This document shows, piece by piece, positions 34,917-42,647 of a stretch of 64,000 bases of DNA; position 1 is the stretch's first letter, and every line of letters starts with the position of its first letter. The DNA is from Sulfurovum sp. UBA5198. Its GTDB lineage: Bacteria > Campylobacterota > Campylobacteria > Campylobacterales > Sulfurovaceae. Where the stretch lies: positions 1-64,000 of the forward strand of contig DHVW01000003.1 in NCBI GenBank assembly GCA_002412865.1, read 5' to 3'. Made by a program: the position numbers and the translations under genes. Below the pieces are notes generated by a model. That model was not told where the DNA came from and did no database searches. It saw nothing but the letters and a program-made list of their open reading frames with translations.

Positions 34917-35072
34917 ATGAAAAAAACTATCGCAAACACCAATAAATTCTTCTCTACCACTAAAAAGCGGGAGACTATGATCGTCAATTCTGTTTATACA
35001 TCTGCCAAAGCGGAAGGTTCTAAAACCACTAAAAAAGAGTTGAAAGAGCATTATAGACTTATCCATTCCTAA
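34917..35072 (+). CDS. Small FicA-like putative antitoxin, convergent with fic
   Basis: A 51-residue basic protein with an AAAAAGG ribosome site seven bases before its ATG. Residues 28-34 read TSAKAEG, which matches the Fic-inhibitory motif (S/T)-x3-E-(G/N), followed by SKTTKKEL, similar to the surroundings of that motif in FicA and VbhA antitoxins. Class I antitoxins of this size bind Fic and place their Glu in its active site. Unusually it is on the opposite strand and its end overlaps the end of fic by 14 bases; normal ficA genes precede fic on the same strand. The motif match is short, so this is a hypothesis. Confidence 0.5.
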   Translation: MKKTIANTNKFFSTTKKRETMIVNSVYTSAKAEGSKTTKKELKEHYRLIHS

Positions 35073-35853
35073 TCTCTTCTTCGATTTTATCGATTAATAA
35101 TTGCTGCAACGGTTCATAGTTGCAGTTATATCCTTCATGTACTTTCTGAATATAATTATCACCGCTTTTTAGATTTAATCCGATCATTGGCAATCCGTTT
35201 TTCGCCAAAACAATATCACCTAAAAGTCTGCTGATCCGTCCGTTTCCTTCCCGAAATGGGTGGATAAATAAAAACTCGCTCAACAATCGAGATAAATCCG
35301 CCGTAATTGATTCTATATCCTCATATCGTTTTTTAGAAACTTCTTTGATTAGAGTATTCAAATCAGGGAGTCCATTTAGAAACTCAAGTCTCCACGTCCA
35401 TGCTTCGAGTTTATCGCCTTTGCTCATTTCAACTGTTCTGAGTTCTCCCGCAAACGGATAGATAGATTCAAAAACACTCTTATGCCAATTCTTGACGGTA
35501 TTAAAACCAAATGATCTTGAAATATCAAAATTGACAACCAAATCACTGTAACGTTCGAGAAGTTTTAAATCTTCATGCTTTTGAATCAAATCGCTATCGG
35601 TTGATTTGAGATAGTTAATACATACGCCGTTGGCATTCATGATCTTTTGAATGTCATTACTATCCCAGTGATTCCAAGGGTTCGTAATGATTTGTTCAGG
35701 GCTTAATCCGTCACATTCCACATTCGTTTTATCAAGAATATTTTTTGGTGGCTTCGTTGATTTGAAGTATCGTGAATCCGTTTCATACCAATATTGGATA
35801 GGTGTGTTATGGGTAGTTTTACACGCATAAAGAAGATACTTCGATTTAATCAT
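35059..35853 (-). CDS. Fic-family AMPylase-type protein
   Basis: A 264-residue protein. The Fic core motif HPFREGNGRISRLL lies near residues 202-215 and follows H-x-F-x-(D/E)-G-N-G-R-x2-R exactly, so an active NMP-transferase is likely. The beta-hairpin segment YPFAGELRTVEMSKGD that positions targets is also there. I see no clear inhibitory (S/T)-x3-E-(G/N) helix in its N-terminal part, so inhibition in trans is expected. It starts directly after a 39-codon frame and ends facing the FicA-like gene. Fic genes are often found inside type I restriction loci. Confidence 0.9.
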   Translation of the reverse strand: MIKSKYLLYACKTTHNTPIQYWYETDSRYFKSTKPPKNILDKTNVECDGLSPEQIITNPWNHWDSNDIQKIMNANGVCINYLKSTDSDLIQKHEDLKLLERYSDLVVNFDISRSFGFNTVKNWHKSVFESIYPFAGELRTVEMSKGDKLEAWTWRLEFLNGLPDLNTLIKEVSKKRYEDIESITADLSRLLSEFLFIHPFREGNGRISRLLGDIVLAKNGLPMIGLNLKSGDNYIQKVHEGYNCNYEPLQQLLIDKIEEEIRNG

Positions 35854-35973
35854 TTAAACTCTATTCCCGTTTTGGTTTGATATACTTTCATTCATAAGCC
35901 TCGATTTCACCTGAAGACATAAGTAGGGATTGCCTCTCATTGTGACGCTGGTTGAGGTATCGATTCTTTTCAT
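35854..35973 (-). CDS. Possible 39-residue peptide between the PIN gene and fic
   Basis: The ATG comes two bases after the PIN stop, and its TAA touches the fic ATG (TAAATG). The tight fit suggests a translated link in the operon. The sequence (MKRIDTSTSVTMRGNPYLCL at the start) has no motif I know and no FicA signature. The ribosome site is poor. It could equally be chance. Confidence 0.25.
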   Translation of the reverse strand: MKRIDTSTSVTMRGNPYLCLQVKSRLMNESISNQNGNRV

Positions 35974-35975
35974 GT

Positions 35976-36470
35976 TTACGACACACCCTTCCGAATCTGC
36001 TCTATTCGTTTTGTAATTTCATTTTTTGGTAGCCATTCATTACGCAACAAAAGCTCAAGCGCCGTGATTAAAACTGTTTTGTCTTTTGTAGATGTGTGTA
36101 TGATTGCGTCCAGTATATAGAATAATCCTTTGGCTTCCACTGATCTATTCTTTGCAAATTTTCTCAATGCGCCGTCATTTGTCAATACCGCTCCATTCAA
36201 CTGCTGAGCAAAATGAAATACAGAATAATCTTGATAGGATATTTTTAACTGCCCTAAAGAACCGAATGTACTAAAGAAATCGGTAAGCTCTTGAGGTTCA
36301 AGCGAATGCACCATAATATTCATTGATTTAACGATCTTTTGCTGTGCAGGATTTAATTCATTGAAAACAAAATCTGTCGTTCGTATATCGAGGTTTAGTT
36401 GATCGAATTCGTCCAACAGTCCACAATTATACAAATCAATAAAAATATTTGCATCGCTGATAAATAACAT
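35976..36470 (-). CDS. PIN-domain-like nuclease
   Basis: A 164-residue protein with PIN-type features: an N-terminal SDANIFIDLYNCGLL (first Asp), a Glu in FVFNELN and a late acidic pair in GAVLTNDGALRKFAK. PIN proteins are Mg-dependent RNases, often toxins. It overlaps the upstream XRE-ImmA gene by one base. Such pairs of an XRE/ImmA protein and a PIN protein recur in genomic islands and may act as toxin and regulator; that role is inferred. Confidence 0.72.
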   Translation of the reverse strand: MLFISDANIFIDLYNCGLLDEFDQLNLDIRTTDFVFNELNPAQQKIVKSMNIMVHSLEPQELTDFFSTFGSLGQLKISYQDYSVFHFAQQLNGAVLTNDGALRKFAKNRSVEAKGLFYILDAIIHTSTKDKTVLITALELLLRNEWLPKNEITKRIEQIRKGVS

Positions 36471-37507
36471 TAAACCACTTTACCATACTTTTTCAAGGCT
36501 GCATCGACATTTAATCCTGAAAGCTCTGCCAATTTAGATAACGAAATAAGCTCTTCGCTGTAAGCATGTCCAAGCAAATTTTCGAATCGTGCGGTTTTCA
36601 TCTTCTTACTATAAGGAAACTTTTCATCGAACTTCTCAGTTCTGTTTTTGATCCAAAATCGATTAAACATAGCTTCATTAATAATATTTAAGTTGTAAAG
36701 CCTAAACACGATACCTGCGATAGAGATACCATATTTTTGTTTTACATGGTTAAGCTCTTCAAGAGAAATCTTAGTTCTCTTTTCGCCAAACTCACTGAAT
36801 ACGCTATCTCTTGGAAATAAAAACGCTCCTGAAAATCTATCGCTGACTTTTTCAGCATTCAATCCATGTTGAGGTAATACAAGATGTGCCAGCTCGTGAA
36901 TAGCGGTAAATCTTTTCCGATCAGCGGTTAATTCATCCGAATTATTCAAAACGACAAAAGGGTGATTCTTATCTTCATTCGCTTCACCACTAAGTCCATT
37001 AAAATGTTTTTCATCTTCAATTAAAATCACTTTTATATTTTGTAACTCAAGCATCTCAATAATATTATCAATCGAATCAATCCCTAAATTCCAACCATTT
37101 CTAAGCTTTAAAGCCAATCCCTCTAAGTCATTAAAGTCATTAACTATCTCATTGGCTATTGGGTTATCGAATTTGGCATCTATCTCTAAAATAGTTTCGA
37201 TTTGTAGGTATCGTTCAAGATACTCTTGCACTTTTTCTTTTATGCTTTCTTGCTTTTTGATACCAAATGACGAGTGTTTTCGAAAGTCTACTTTATTGAT
37301 TTTAACTTCGACAGTTCTAAAAAAATATTCCACTCCAACACCAAGAGCACTAGCGAGCGCAATTAATACAGTTGAAGACGGGCTTTTCTGATCTTTTTCA
37401 TATTGAGATATTGCTTGTTTACTTACGATATTTTGGGCATTATCAACTAAATCTTGCATGGAAAATCCCGCTTTGATTCTAGCTCTTTTTAATCTTTCAC
37501 CAAACAT
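36470..37507 (-). CDS. XRE regulator fused to ImmA/IrrE metallopeptidase
   Basis: A 345-residue protein. Residues 1-65 form a Cro/C1-type HTH (GERLKRARIKAGFSMQDLVD). The central part carries a zinc peptidase motif, TAIHELAHLVLPQHG, near residues 202-216, followed by the RFSGAFLFPRD segment characteristic of ImmA/IrrE (DUF955). Such proteins cleave or sense repressors after DNA damage and control mobile elements. It heads the transcript that continues into the PIN gene, the small frame and fic. It is divergent from the DUF2188 gene. Confidence 0.9.
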   Translation of the reverse strand: MFGERLKRARIKAGFSMQDLVDNAQNIVSKQAISQYEKDQKSPSSTVLIALASALGVGVEYFFRTVEVKINKVDFRKHSSFGIKKQESIKEKVQEYLERYLQIETILEIDAKFDNPIANEIVNDFNDLEGLALKLRNGWNLGIDSIDNIIEMLELQNIKVILIEDEKHFNGLSGEANEDKNHPFVVLNNSDELTADRKRFTAIHELAHLVLPQHGLNAEKVSDRFSGAFLFPRDSVFSEFGEKRTKISLEELNHVKQKYGISIAGIVFRLYNLNIINEAMFNRFWIKNRTEKFDEKFPYSKKMKTARFENLLGHAYSEELISLSKLAELSGLNVDAALKKYGKVV

Positions 37508-37682
37508 AGTAAACTCCTTTTATTGGTTTATTATAATTCGTTTCTACTAAATTATAGCTTATATAGTTGACAAATTAAATACAAAGTGTTATTCTGTCAA
37601 CTGTAAATGTCGCTTTGTGGTATAGCATCCCTTTTCAGACGTTAAACGAAATGAAGCTAAATTATCTTCCAAAGGGTCAAAA

Positions 37683-37904
37683 ATGCTCGATTCACACAGA
37701 GTTATGCCTCATTCCGATGGCTGGCAAGTAAAAAGAGATGGTGGTCAAAAAGCCTCTCATGTTGTTGATACCAAAAAAGAAGCAATAGAAATTGCTCGAA
37801 AAATATCAACCAATCAAAGCACTGAGCTACAAATCCATAACAAAGATGGTAGGATTGGATCAAGAGACTCACACGGTAGAGATCCATATCCGCCTAAGGG
37901 ATAA
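37683..37904 (+). CDS. DUF2188-domain protein
   Basis: A 73-residue protein with the DUF2188 pattern: HSDGWQVKRDGGQKASHVVD, a TKKEAIEIAR helix, then ELQIHNKDGRI and DPYPP. The family is common on plasmids and islands and has no firm function. An AAAGGG ribosome site precedes the ATG. It is the only rightward gene between hsdMS and the FicA-like gene, and has its own terminator. Confidence 0.85.
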   Translation: MLDSHRVMPHSDGWQVKRDGGQKASHVVDTKKEAIEIARKISTNQSTELQIHNKDGRIGSRDSHGRDPYPPKG

Positions 37905-37945
37905 AAAGAAGTTGAACGTATTCACTCCTAATTGTCGCTCTTTTC

Positions 37946-37976
37946 CGACATATTGAAAATATATGTCGGTTTTTTA
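37946..37976 (+). terminator. Rho-independent terminator of the DUF2188 gene
   Basis: CCGACATAT and ATATGTCGG form a perfect nine-base stem around a seven-base loop, followed by a T-run. It lies about 40 bases after the stop codon. Confidence 0.85.
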
Positions 37977-38011
37977 CGATTTTTACGACATATCAATAAA
38001 ATATGGGTAAT

Positions 38012-38623
38012 TTACTGATTTTCAGTTGGTGTAGGTGCTGGTGTAGCTGGCGTTTGACTTGAAGCGTTGTTATTTCCGCTATTAGCACTTACTACTCCAC
38101 TAAAACCTTTTTCTAAAATATTGCTTTGCGAAGCCATATTATTGTTGGTTGCTTTAGCTATACCGCTAAACCCGTCTTGTGCATAAGTTCCATTGAGCTT
38201 TGTGGTTTTTTCACTCACTTTATTCTCCTTTTGATTGATATTGGAATACGTTAAAGCAAGCATAAAAACAATACTCGCAATGATTGCTACAATAAACGGT
38301 AAATATTTCCATTTATCTAACAGACTTAAATGGGGGTTTTCTTCTGCTCTTCCGTCATTGGTAATGATAGCCAATAACTGTTTTTTGTTTTGAGAAAAAA
38401 TCGCCAAAACCATTGCGGCTGTAATACCATACAGGATTACGGACACTATCATTGAAATCAACATGACGTTTGATAGTGTAAAATTTTTACCCATAAGAAT
38501 AGCCGAGTAAAATCCTATGGCACCAATAGAAAGTGTTAAGATATTTTTATCAGTCTCAATTTCATTGGTAAAAAAAGCGGGTAAAGAAGCTTTGTATAGT
38601 TCCTCATCTTTGTTTAGTGCCAT
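38012..38623 (-). CDS. Membrane protein of the defence region
   Basis: A 203-residue protein with two pairs of hydrophobic helices (about 28-46, 52-75 and 106-126). The hydrophilic C-terminal tail has a repeated motif (GFSGIAKA and GFSGVVSA) and ends in a Pro-Thr-rich stretch. I do not recognise a family. It shares its start base region with the end of the small frame upstream and is in the same operon as the ApeA-like gene, so a part in that defence unit is possible. Confidence 0.7.
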   Translation of the reverse strand: MALNKDEELYKASLPAFFTNEIETDKNILTLSIGAIGFYSAILMGKNFTLSNVMLISMIVSVILYGITAAMVLAIFSQNKKQLLAIITNDGRAEENPHLSLLDKWKYLPFIVAIIASIVFMLALTYSNINQKENKVSEKTTKLNGTYAQDGFSGIAKATNNNMASQSNILEKGFSGVVSANSGNNNASSQTPATPAPTPTENQ

Positions 38624-38724
38624 TAAACTTTCACTTCCCCAGCAAGTAGTTTTTGATTAATACGTGAAAGGAGCCCTCTCATTTGTTTTTGTTCTTCTAG
38701 TGAAAATTGGATAACTTTACTCAT
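38623..38724 (-). CDS. 33-residue peptide like the HsdS C-terminus
   Basis: It starts one base after the ApeA-like stop codon and ends at the start of the membrane-protein gene. The end, LLSRINQKLLAGEVKV, is very close to the last residues of the HsdM-HsdS fusion (LKKGLMQKLLSGEVRV). It is therefore probably a leftover of a former hsdS gene whose main part was replaced by the ApeA-like gene. Whether it is translated is unclear. Confidence 0.5.
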   Translation of the reverse strand: MSKVIQFSLEEQKQMRGLLSRINQKLLAGEVKV

Positions 38725-38725
38725 T

Positions 38726-40138
38726 CTACACTTCACTTTCTTTAGTTTTATTCTCAATAAATTGAGCATAGTAATGTTGTATATTCGCTTTAATTTTTTG
38801 AATTTTATATGTATTTTCTTCAAGCTTTAAGGTTTTAACTAAGATTACGTAAGTGAAATATTTAAGAATTTCTTTCAAATATATAAGTTGTTCAAAGTTT
38901 ATGTCATTAGCTTGTGTTGGGTGTGTTAATTTATTTCTATTCTTGGAAATATAAAAAATTAGACTATCTGATTTACTACTATTTATATTAACAATCTCTT
39001 TGAGAGCAAAATCATTAAATAGCCTCTTAAGCTGTTTGTTTAAAGGTGCTTCGTAGCTGTATTGAGTAATATCATTAATAAATTGTTTGTCTTCATTATC
39101 AGATATTTGACTTACAATATTTGCAATTTTAGAGTCAAAAGCTACAATTTCCTCATGACTTGTGGGATATTTAATTCTGCAAAATCCTTCATACCATTGG
39201 ATTATATTTAAAAAACCATGTTCAAGGTACATAAAAGGTTTTTCGTCTAAAATTGGTGTCAAAAGATCAAATATTCTTCCATAATCATTTTGCAAATTAA
39301 ACCAATTTAGTAAAATATCTTGTATCGTGTCCTCATTATATAGGTATAAAAAATCTATCAAAGATACATTATTTACTTCAGAACTATAGTGTTTATTTGA
39401 GCTGTAAATTTCCACTTCTTTTTCTGAAACAGTAATATATCGCTCTTCAATAAAAATATCTTTGTTTGGAAGGATTGTGCGGAAAAAGTTTTGTAATTTA
39501 AAATTTAGTTTATTGTATTCTTGAAACGATATAGCATTGTTAAATTCATAAGATAAATACTGTTGAACATTGAAAATAAGTGTTTTATTAAGCTCAACTT
39601 TTTGTTGCCAACTTCTTGAAGTTTTTAGTATTGTATTGTTGTCTATTTCTACATTTAAATTAGTATTAAATTGATCTAAGTCAACAGAAAATTTTTCCTT
39701 TCCTTTTTCTGTATAATTTTCATTGATTTTAAATGAGCCTAACCAAAGTTCAAAATATGAAAATCTAACTCTTCCTTCATTGATCTGAATGTCATCGATA
39801 TCATTTAACCACTCTCCTAAAAACAAAGTACCTATTGATACCTCTCCTCTTTGGGTTGATAAACTACCTTGTGTAAAATTAATATTACCATTATTCATAT
39901 AGCATTGATTAGCTGTAAATCTTTTACCGTCTGAAGTTTGTCCATATACTGTAAAAGGCTTTGGCTTTTGGTTTGAGAAAGCACTCAATATTTCTAATGG
40001 ATTGGCAAGGTTAATAAATTTTATCTGTATATTGTTTGAGTTTGAAACATATAACTTTCCGCTTAATCTTTTATCACTATCAAATAAGTTTTCTTGACTA
40101 TAAAAGCTAAAAAATATGTCACTTTCAAACTCTTTCAT
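38726..40138 (-). CDS. ApeA-like HEPN anti-phage protein
   Basis: A 470-residue protein with a beta-rich N-terminal half like the ApeA N-terminal domain (FLGEWLNDIDDI... SYFELWLGSF region, residues 105-135) and a helical C-terminal HEPN domain. The RNase motif R-X4-H is RNKLTH at residues 401-406, in the context SKNRNKLTHP typical of ApeA. ApeA proteins abort phage infection by degrading RNA. It starts three bases after hsdMS, where many type I systems have hsdS. Similarity is by layout and motif; a profile search would settle it. Confidence 0.72.
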   Translation of the reverse strand: MKEFESDIFFSFYSQENLFDSDKRLSGKLYVSNSNNIQIKFINLANPLEILSAFSNQKPKPFTVYGQTSDGKRFTANQCYMNNGNINFTQGSLSTQRGEVSIGTLFLGEWLNDIDDIQINEGRVRFSYFELWLGSFKINENYTEKGKEKFSVDLDQFNTNLNVEIDNNTILKTSRSWQQKVELNKTLIFNVQQYLSYEFNNAISFQEYNKLNFKLQNFFRTILPNKDIFIEERYITVSEKEVEIYSSNKHYSSEVNNVSLIDFLYLYNEDTIQDILLNWFNLQNDYGRIFDLLTPILDEKPFMYLEHGFLNIIQWYEGFCRIKYPTSHEEIVAFDSKIANIVSQISDNEDKQFINDITQYSYEAPLNKQLKRLFNDFALKEIVNINSSKSDSLIFYISKNRNKLTHPTQANDINFEQLIYLKEILKYFTYVILVKTLKLEENTYKIQKIKANIQHYYAQFIENKTKESEV

Positions 40139-40141
40139 TTT

Positions 40142-42304
40142 TCAAACCCTCACTTCCCCGCTCAACAATTTCTGCATAAGCCCTTTTTTGAGGGTTTCGA
40201 ATGCCTCTTTTTTGGCTCGAAGTGTGTCAAGCTTTTCGTCCATAGCAAACATAATTTCAGAGATTTTTTCTTGCTCTTTATGAGAAGGAATGGGTATTTT
40301 AATGATTGAAAGAGATTTGAAATTCACTGCTGGCATTGCTCCAGCTGCACGTAATTTTTTCAAGTATTCATACATACTCGGTTGTTTAAAAAAATGATAA
40401 AGATATTGTTTGGATAATAATTCTAATTTAGGAGTCATTGTAAACAAGTTATTTGCTAACACTCCAGCGAATCCCATTCCGATATGTCCAGCGGTTTCAC
40501 CGTAACGAACCATTACAATATCTTCTGAAGTAATAAAGTTATTCATATAAGACTTTGGAACAAATCTAATATCTGAAGTATTTTGTGTGTAATCTGAAAT
40601 TCTTAAAAAGCGTACAAGTTCTTCTTGAAATGTTGTATGCTGCTCTTCAATAGGAATTTGTACGCCTTGAGTAAATTTGCACACTTCACCTATTTTTACA
40701 ACCTCCCACCCCGCAGGAATCCGTCCAATCTCAGACTCTTCAAACTCACTATGCCCGATCCCCAACTCTCGCAAATATCCGCCCAGCTTCTTGTCAATCT
40801 CCCGCTCTTTCTCCTCGATCTCGCTGATTTTCCCCAGCGTCTCTTCTATGTCTATGATTACTTCTTCCGCACTCATATCGATATAACGGGCGATATTGAG
40901 GTTGTAATCGTTTTCGGCGATTTCGGACATATCGACGACTCGCATATACTGTTCGACTTCACACCCAGCGTCATAGGAACTGACTACTTTTTCGATATTT
41001 TCGGGTGTTAGAGAGTTTTGGTTTTTACCGTCTTTGTACTCTTTGGAAGCGTCGATAAAGATCACTTTGTTCTTCAATGCGTCGGGTTTGGATTTGTTGA
41101 TTATGATAATGCTCGCAGGGATACCCGTGTTGTAAAAGAGCTTTTCAGGCAATCCCACCACCGCTTCGATCAGATCGTCACGCAGTAGTCCCTCACGGAT
41201 TTTCCCCTCTGTGCCGCTACGAAAGAGGACACCGTGAGGGAGAACAATCCCCATTTTACCGTTGTGTTTGAGGACACTGATCATGTGCTGTAAAAACGCC
41301 ATATCACCATACCCACGGGGAGGAATACCGTAACGAAACCGTCCGAATTCGTCACTCACTACGTCGTTGTATTTCGGAGCTATCGACTGACCTTTTGCGT
41401 CGGTTTTTACGTCCACTTCGGCGGCTTCCCACCAGTTGGAGAGACTAAACGGTGGATTAGCGATAACACGGTCGAATGTTTCGAGTTCGCCGTTTACGGT
41501 GTGCTTCGGACTTCCGAGAGTGTCACCTTTCCGAATATCGGAGTCTTTAAAGTTATGGACGATCATGTTGATCTTACAAATCGCCCACGTCCCTAAGTTT
41601 TTCTCCTGACCTTTGAGAGTACAGTTGACATACTCCCCGATCATGCCGCCGTGACTCGCCACATAATGCGCCGACTGGATCAGCATACCGCCGCTTCCAC
41701 AAGTGGGATCGTAGATCGTGTTTCCCGCTTCGGGTTTGATCAGTTGGACGAGGAGCTGCACCACCTCTTTGGGGGTATAAAATTCTCCCCCTTTTTTACC
41801 CGCATCGTCGGCGAATACACGGATCAGGTATTCATAGGCGTTTCCGAGAATATCGGGATTTTCCAAAGCGGAATTGGCGAGAGAGTATTTGTTGAAATGC
41901 TGTAAAAGACGGGAGAGGAGTTTATCGGGAAGTTTTTCGCTGTCGCCGAAATGCACCGCCGTCATTACCCCCTCTAATGAGCTGTTATGCTCTTCGATTG
42001 CACTAAACGCTTGATCTATGGCTTGACCGATATTCTCCGTCTTTTTGGTGATCTCTTTCCACCATGCGGCTTGGGGGATATAAAAGCGGTGGAAGTCTTC
42101 GTCCTCAATCGCTTCTTCGAGCGTGATTCCTTCTTTATGAGCGGCGATTTCCGCCTCTTCGAAAAACTGATCACTAGCACGCTTGAGAAAGAGTAATCCA
42201 AAAATATAGTTTTTAAAATCAGAGCTGTCGATATGCCCACGCAAGAGGTTTGCCGAATCCCATAACCACGATTCGAGCGTCGCTAAATCCAATTTGTTTG
42301 TCAT
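40142..42304 (-). CDS. hsdMS: Type I restriction-modification fused HsdM-HsdS subunit, single recognition domain
   Basis: About 720 residues. The first 515 or so form an N6-adenine methylase with DPTCGSGG (S-adenosylmethionine site) and NPPF (catalytic). They run without a break into an HsdS start, SEFEESEIGRIPAGWEVVKI, one target-recognition domain and one conserved coiled coil ending in GLMQKLLSGEVRV. A normal HsdS has two recognition domains, so two copies of this fusion would be needed for a full, symmetric target. I choose the ATG at 42304 because GGGGAG is ten bases upstream; an ATG at 42322 has no ribosome site. The gene is clearly richer in GC than its neighbours. Confidence 0.92.
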   Translation of the reverse strand: MTNKLDLATLESWLWDSANLLRGHIDSSDFKNYIFGLLFLKRASDQFFEEAEIAAHKEGITLEEAIEDEDFHRFYIPQAAWWKEITKKTENIGQAIDQAFSAIEEHNSSLEGVMTAVHFGDSEKLPDKLLSRLLQHFNKYSLANSALENPDILGNAYEYLIRVFADDAGKKGGEFYTPKEVVQLLVQLIKPEAGNTIYDPTCGSGGMLIQSAHYVASHGGMIGEYVNCTLKGQEKNLGTWAICKINMIVHNFKDSDIRKGDTLGSPKHTVNGELETFDRVIANPPFSLSNWWEAAEVDVKTDAKGQSIAPKYNDVVSDEFGRFRYGIPPRGYGDMAFLQHMISVLKHNGKMGIVLPHGVLFRSGTEGKIREGLLRDDLIEAVVGLPEKLFYNTGIPASIIIINKSKPDALKNKVIFIDASKEYKDGKNQNSLTPENIEKVVSSYDAGCEVEQYMRVVDMSEIAENDYNLNIARYIDMSAEEVIIDIEETLGKISEIEEKEREIDKKLGGYLRELGIGHSEFEESEIGRIPAGWEVVKIGEVCKFTQGVQIPIEEQHTTFQEELVRFLRISDYTQNTSDIRFVPKSYMNNFITSEDIVMVRYGETAGHIGMGFAGVLANNLFTMTPKLELLSKQYLYHFFKQPSMYEYLKKLRAAGAMPAVNFKSLSIIKIPIPSHKEQEKISEIMFAMDEKLDTLRAKKEAFETLKKGLMQKLLSGEVRV

Positions 42305-42388
42305 AAGCAACCATCTCCCCATTTAAAGTCATACATTTTAGCCTAAATTGATTTAGAGTTAACCATTTCTTGTGTTAAATCAAACTTT

Positions 42389-42646
42389 TTATCTACACCT
42401 TCGTATTTTTTTAATGCCCTCAGTTTCTTTGGTAATAAATACAATTCTTGCGGGATTGTAACTGTATCGACTAAGCATCCCTCCTCCGCCGCTTTTAGCA
42501 TCATTTCGTCCATTAGATTCATCTAATAACATCTCAAGTACTTCAATATAGTGCAAATCACACAATATATTTTGTTCTTGCATTTCGCTAACTATAAAAT
42601 CTCTTATCTTGCCAAATTCCTTGCATACAGCACATAAATCACTCAT
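42389..42646 (-). CDS. Small protein with CxxC and CxxH pairs
   Basis: An 85-residue protein that starts one base after the relaxase stop, with AAAGGA seven bases ahead of the ATG. CAVCKEFGKIRDF and ILCDLHYIEVLEML could together bind zinc. The C-terminal part contains a Gly-rich turn and basic residues. No family is recognised. Its position at the end of the mobilization genes suggests an accessory mobilization or regulatory protein. Confidence 0.6.
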   Translation of the reverse strand: MSDLCAVCKEFGKIRDFIVSEMQEQNILCDLHYIEVLEMLLDESNGRNDAKSGGGGMLSRYSYNPARIVFITKETEGIKKIRRCR

Positions 42647-42647
42647 T

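Noticed and set aside
34785..35066. A 93-codon leftward frame between fic and hsdR
   Set aside because: It is antisense to the better supported FicA-like gene, has an odd Phe/Cys-rich composition, no ribosome site and no motif. I regard it as a shadow.
35854..35973. The 39-codon frame before fic as the class I Fic antitoxin
   Set aside because: Its position is the classical one, but it lacks any (S/T)-x3-E-(G/N) motif. The convergent 51-codon gene has it, so I prefer that one.
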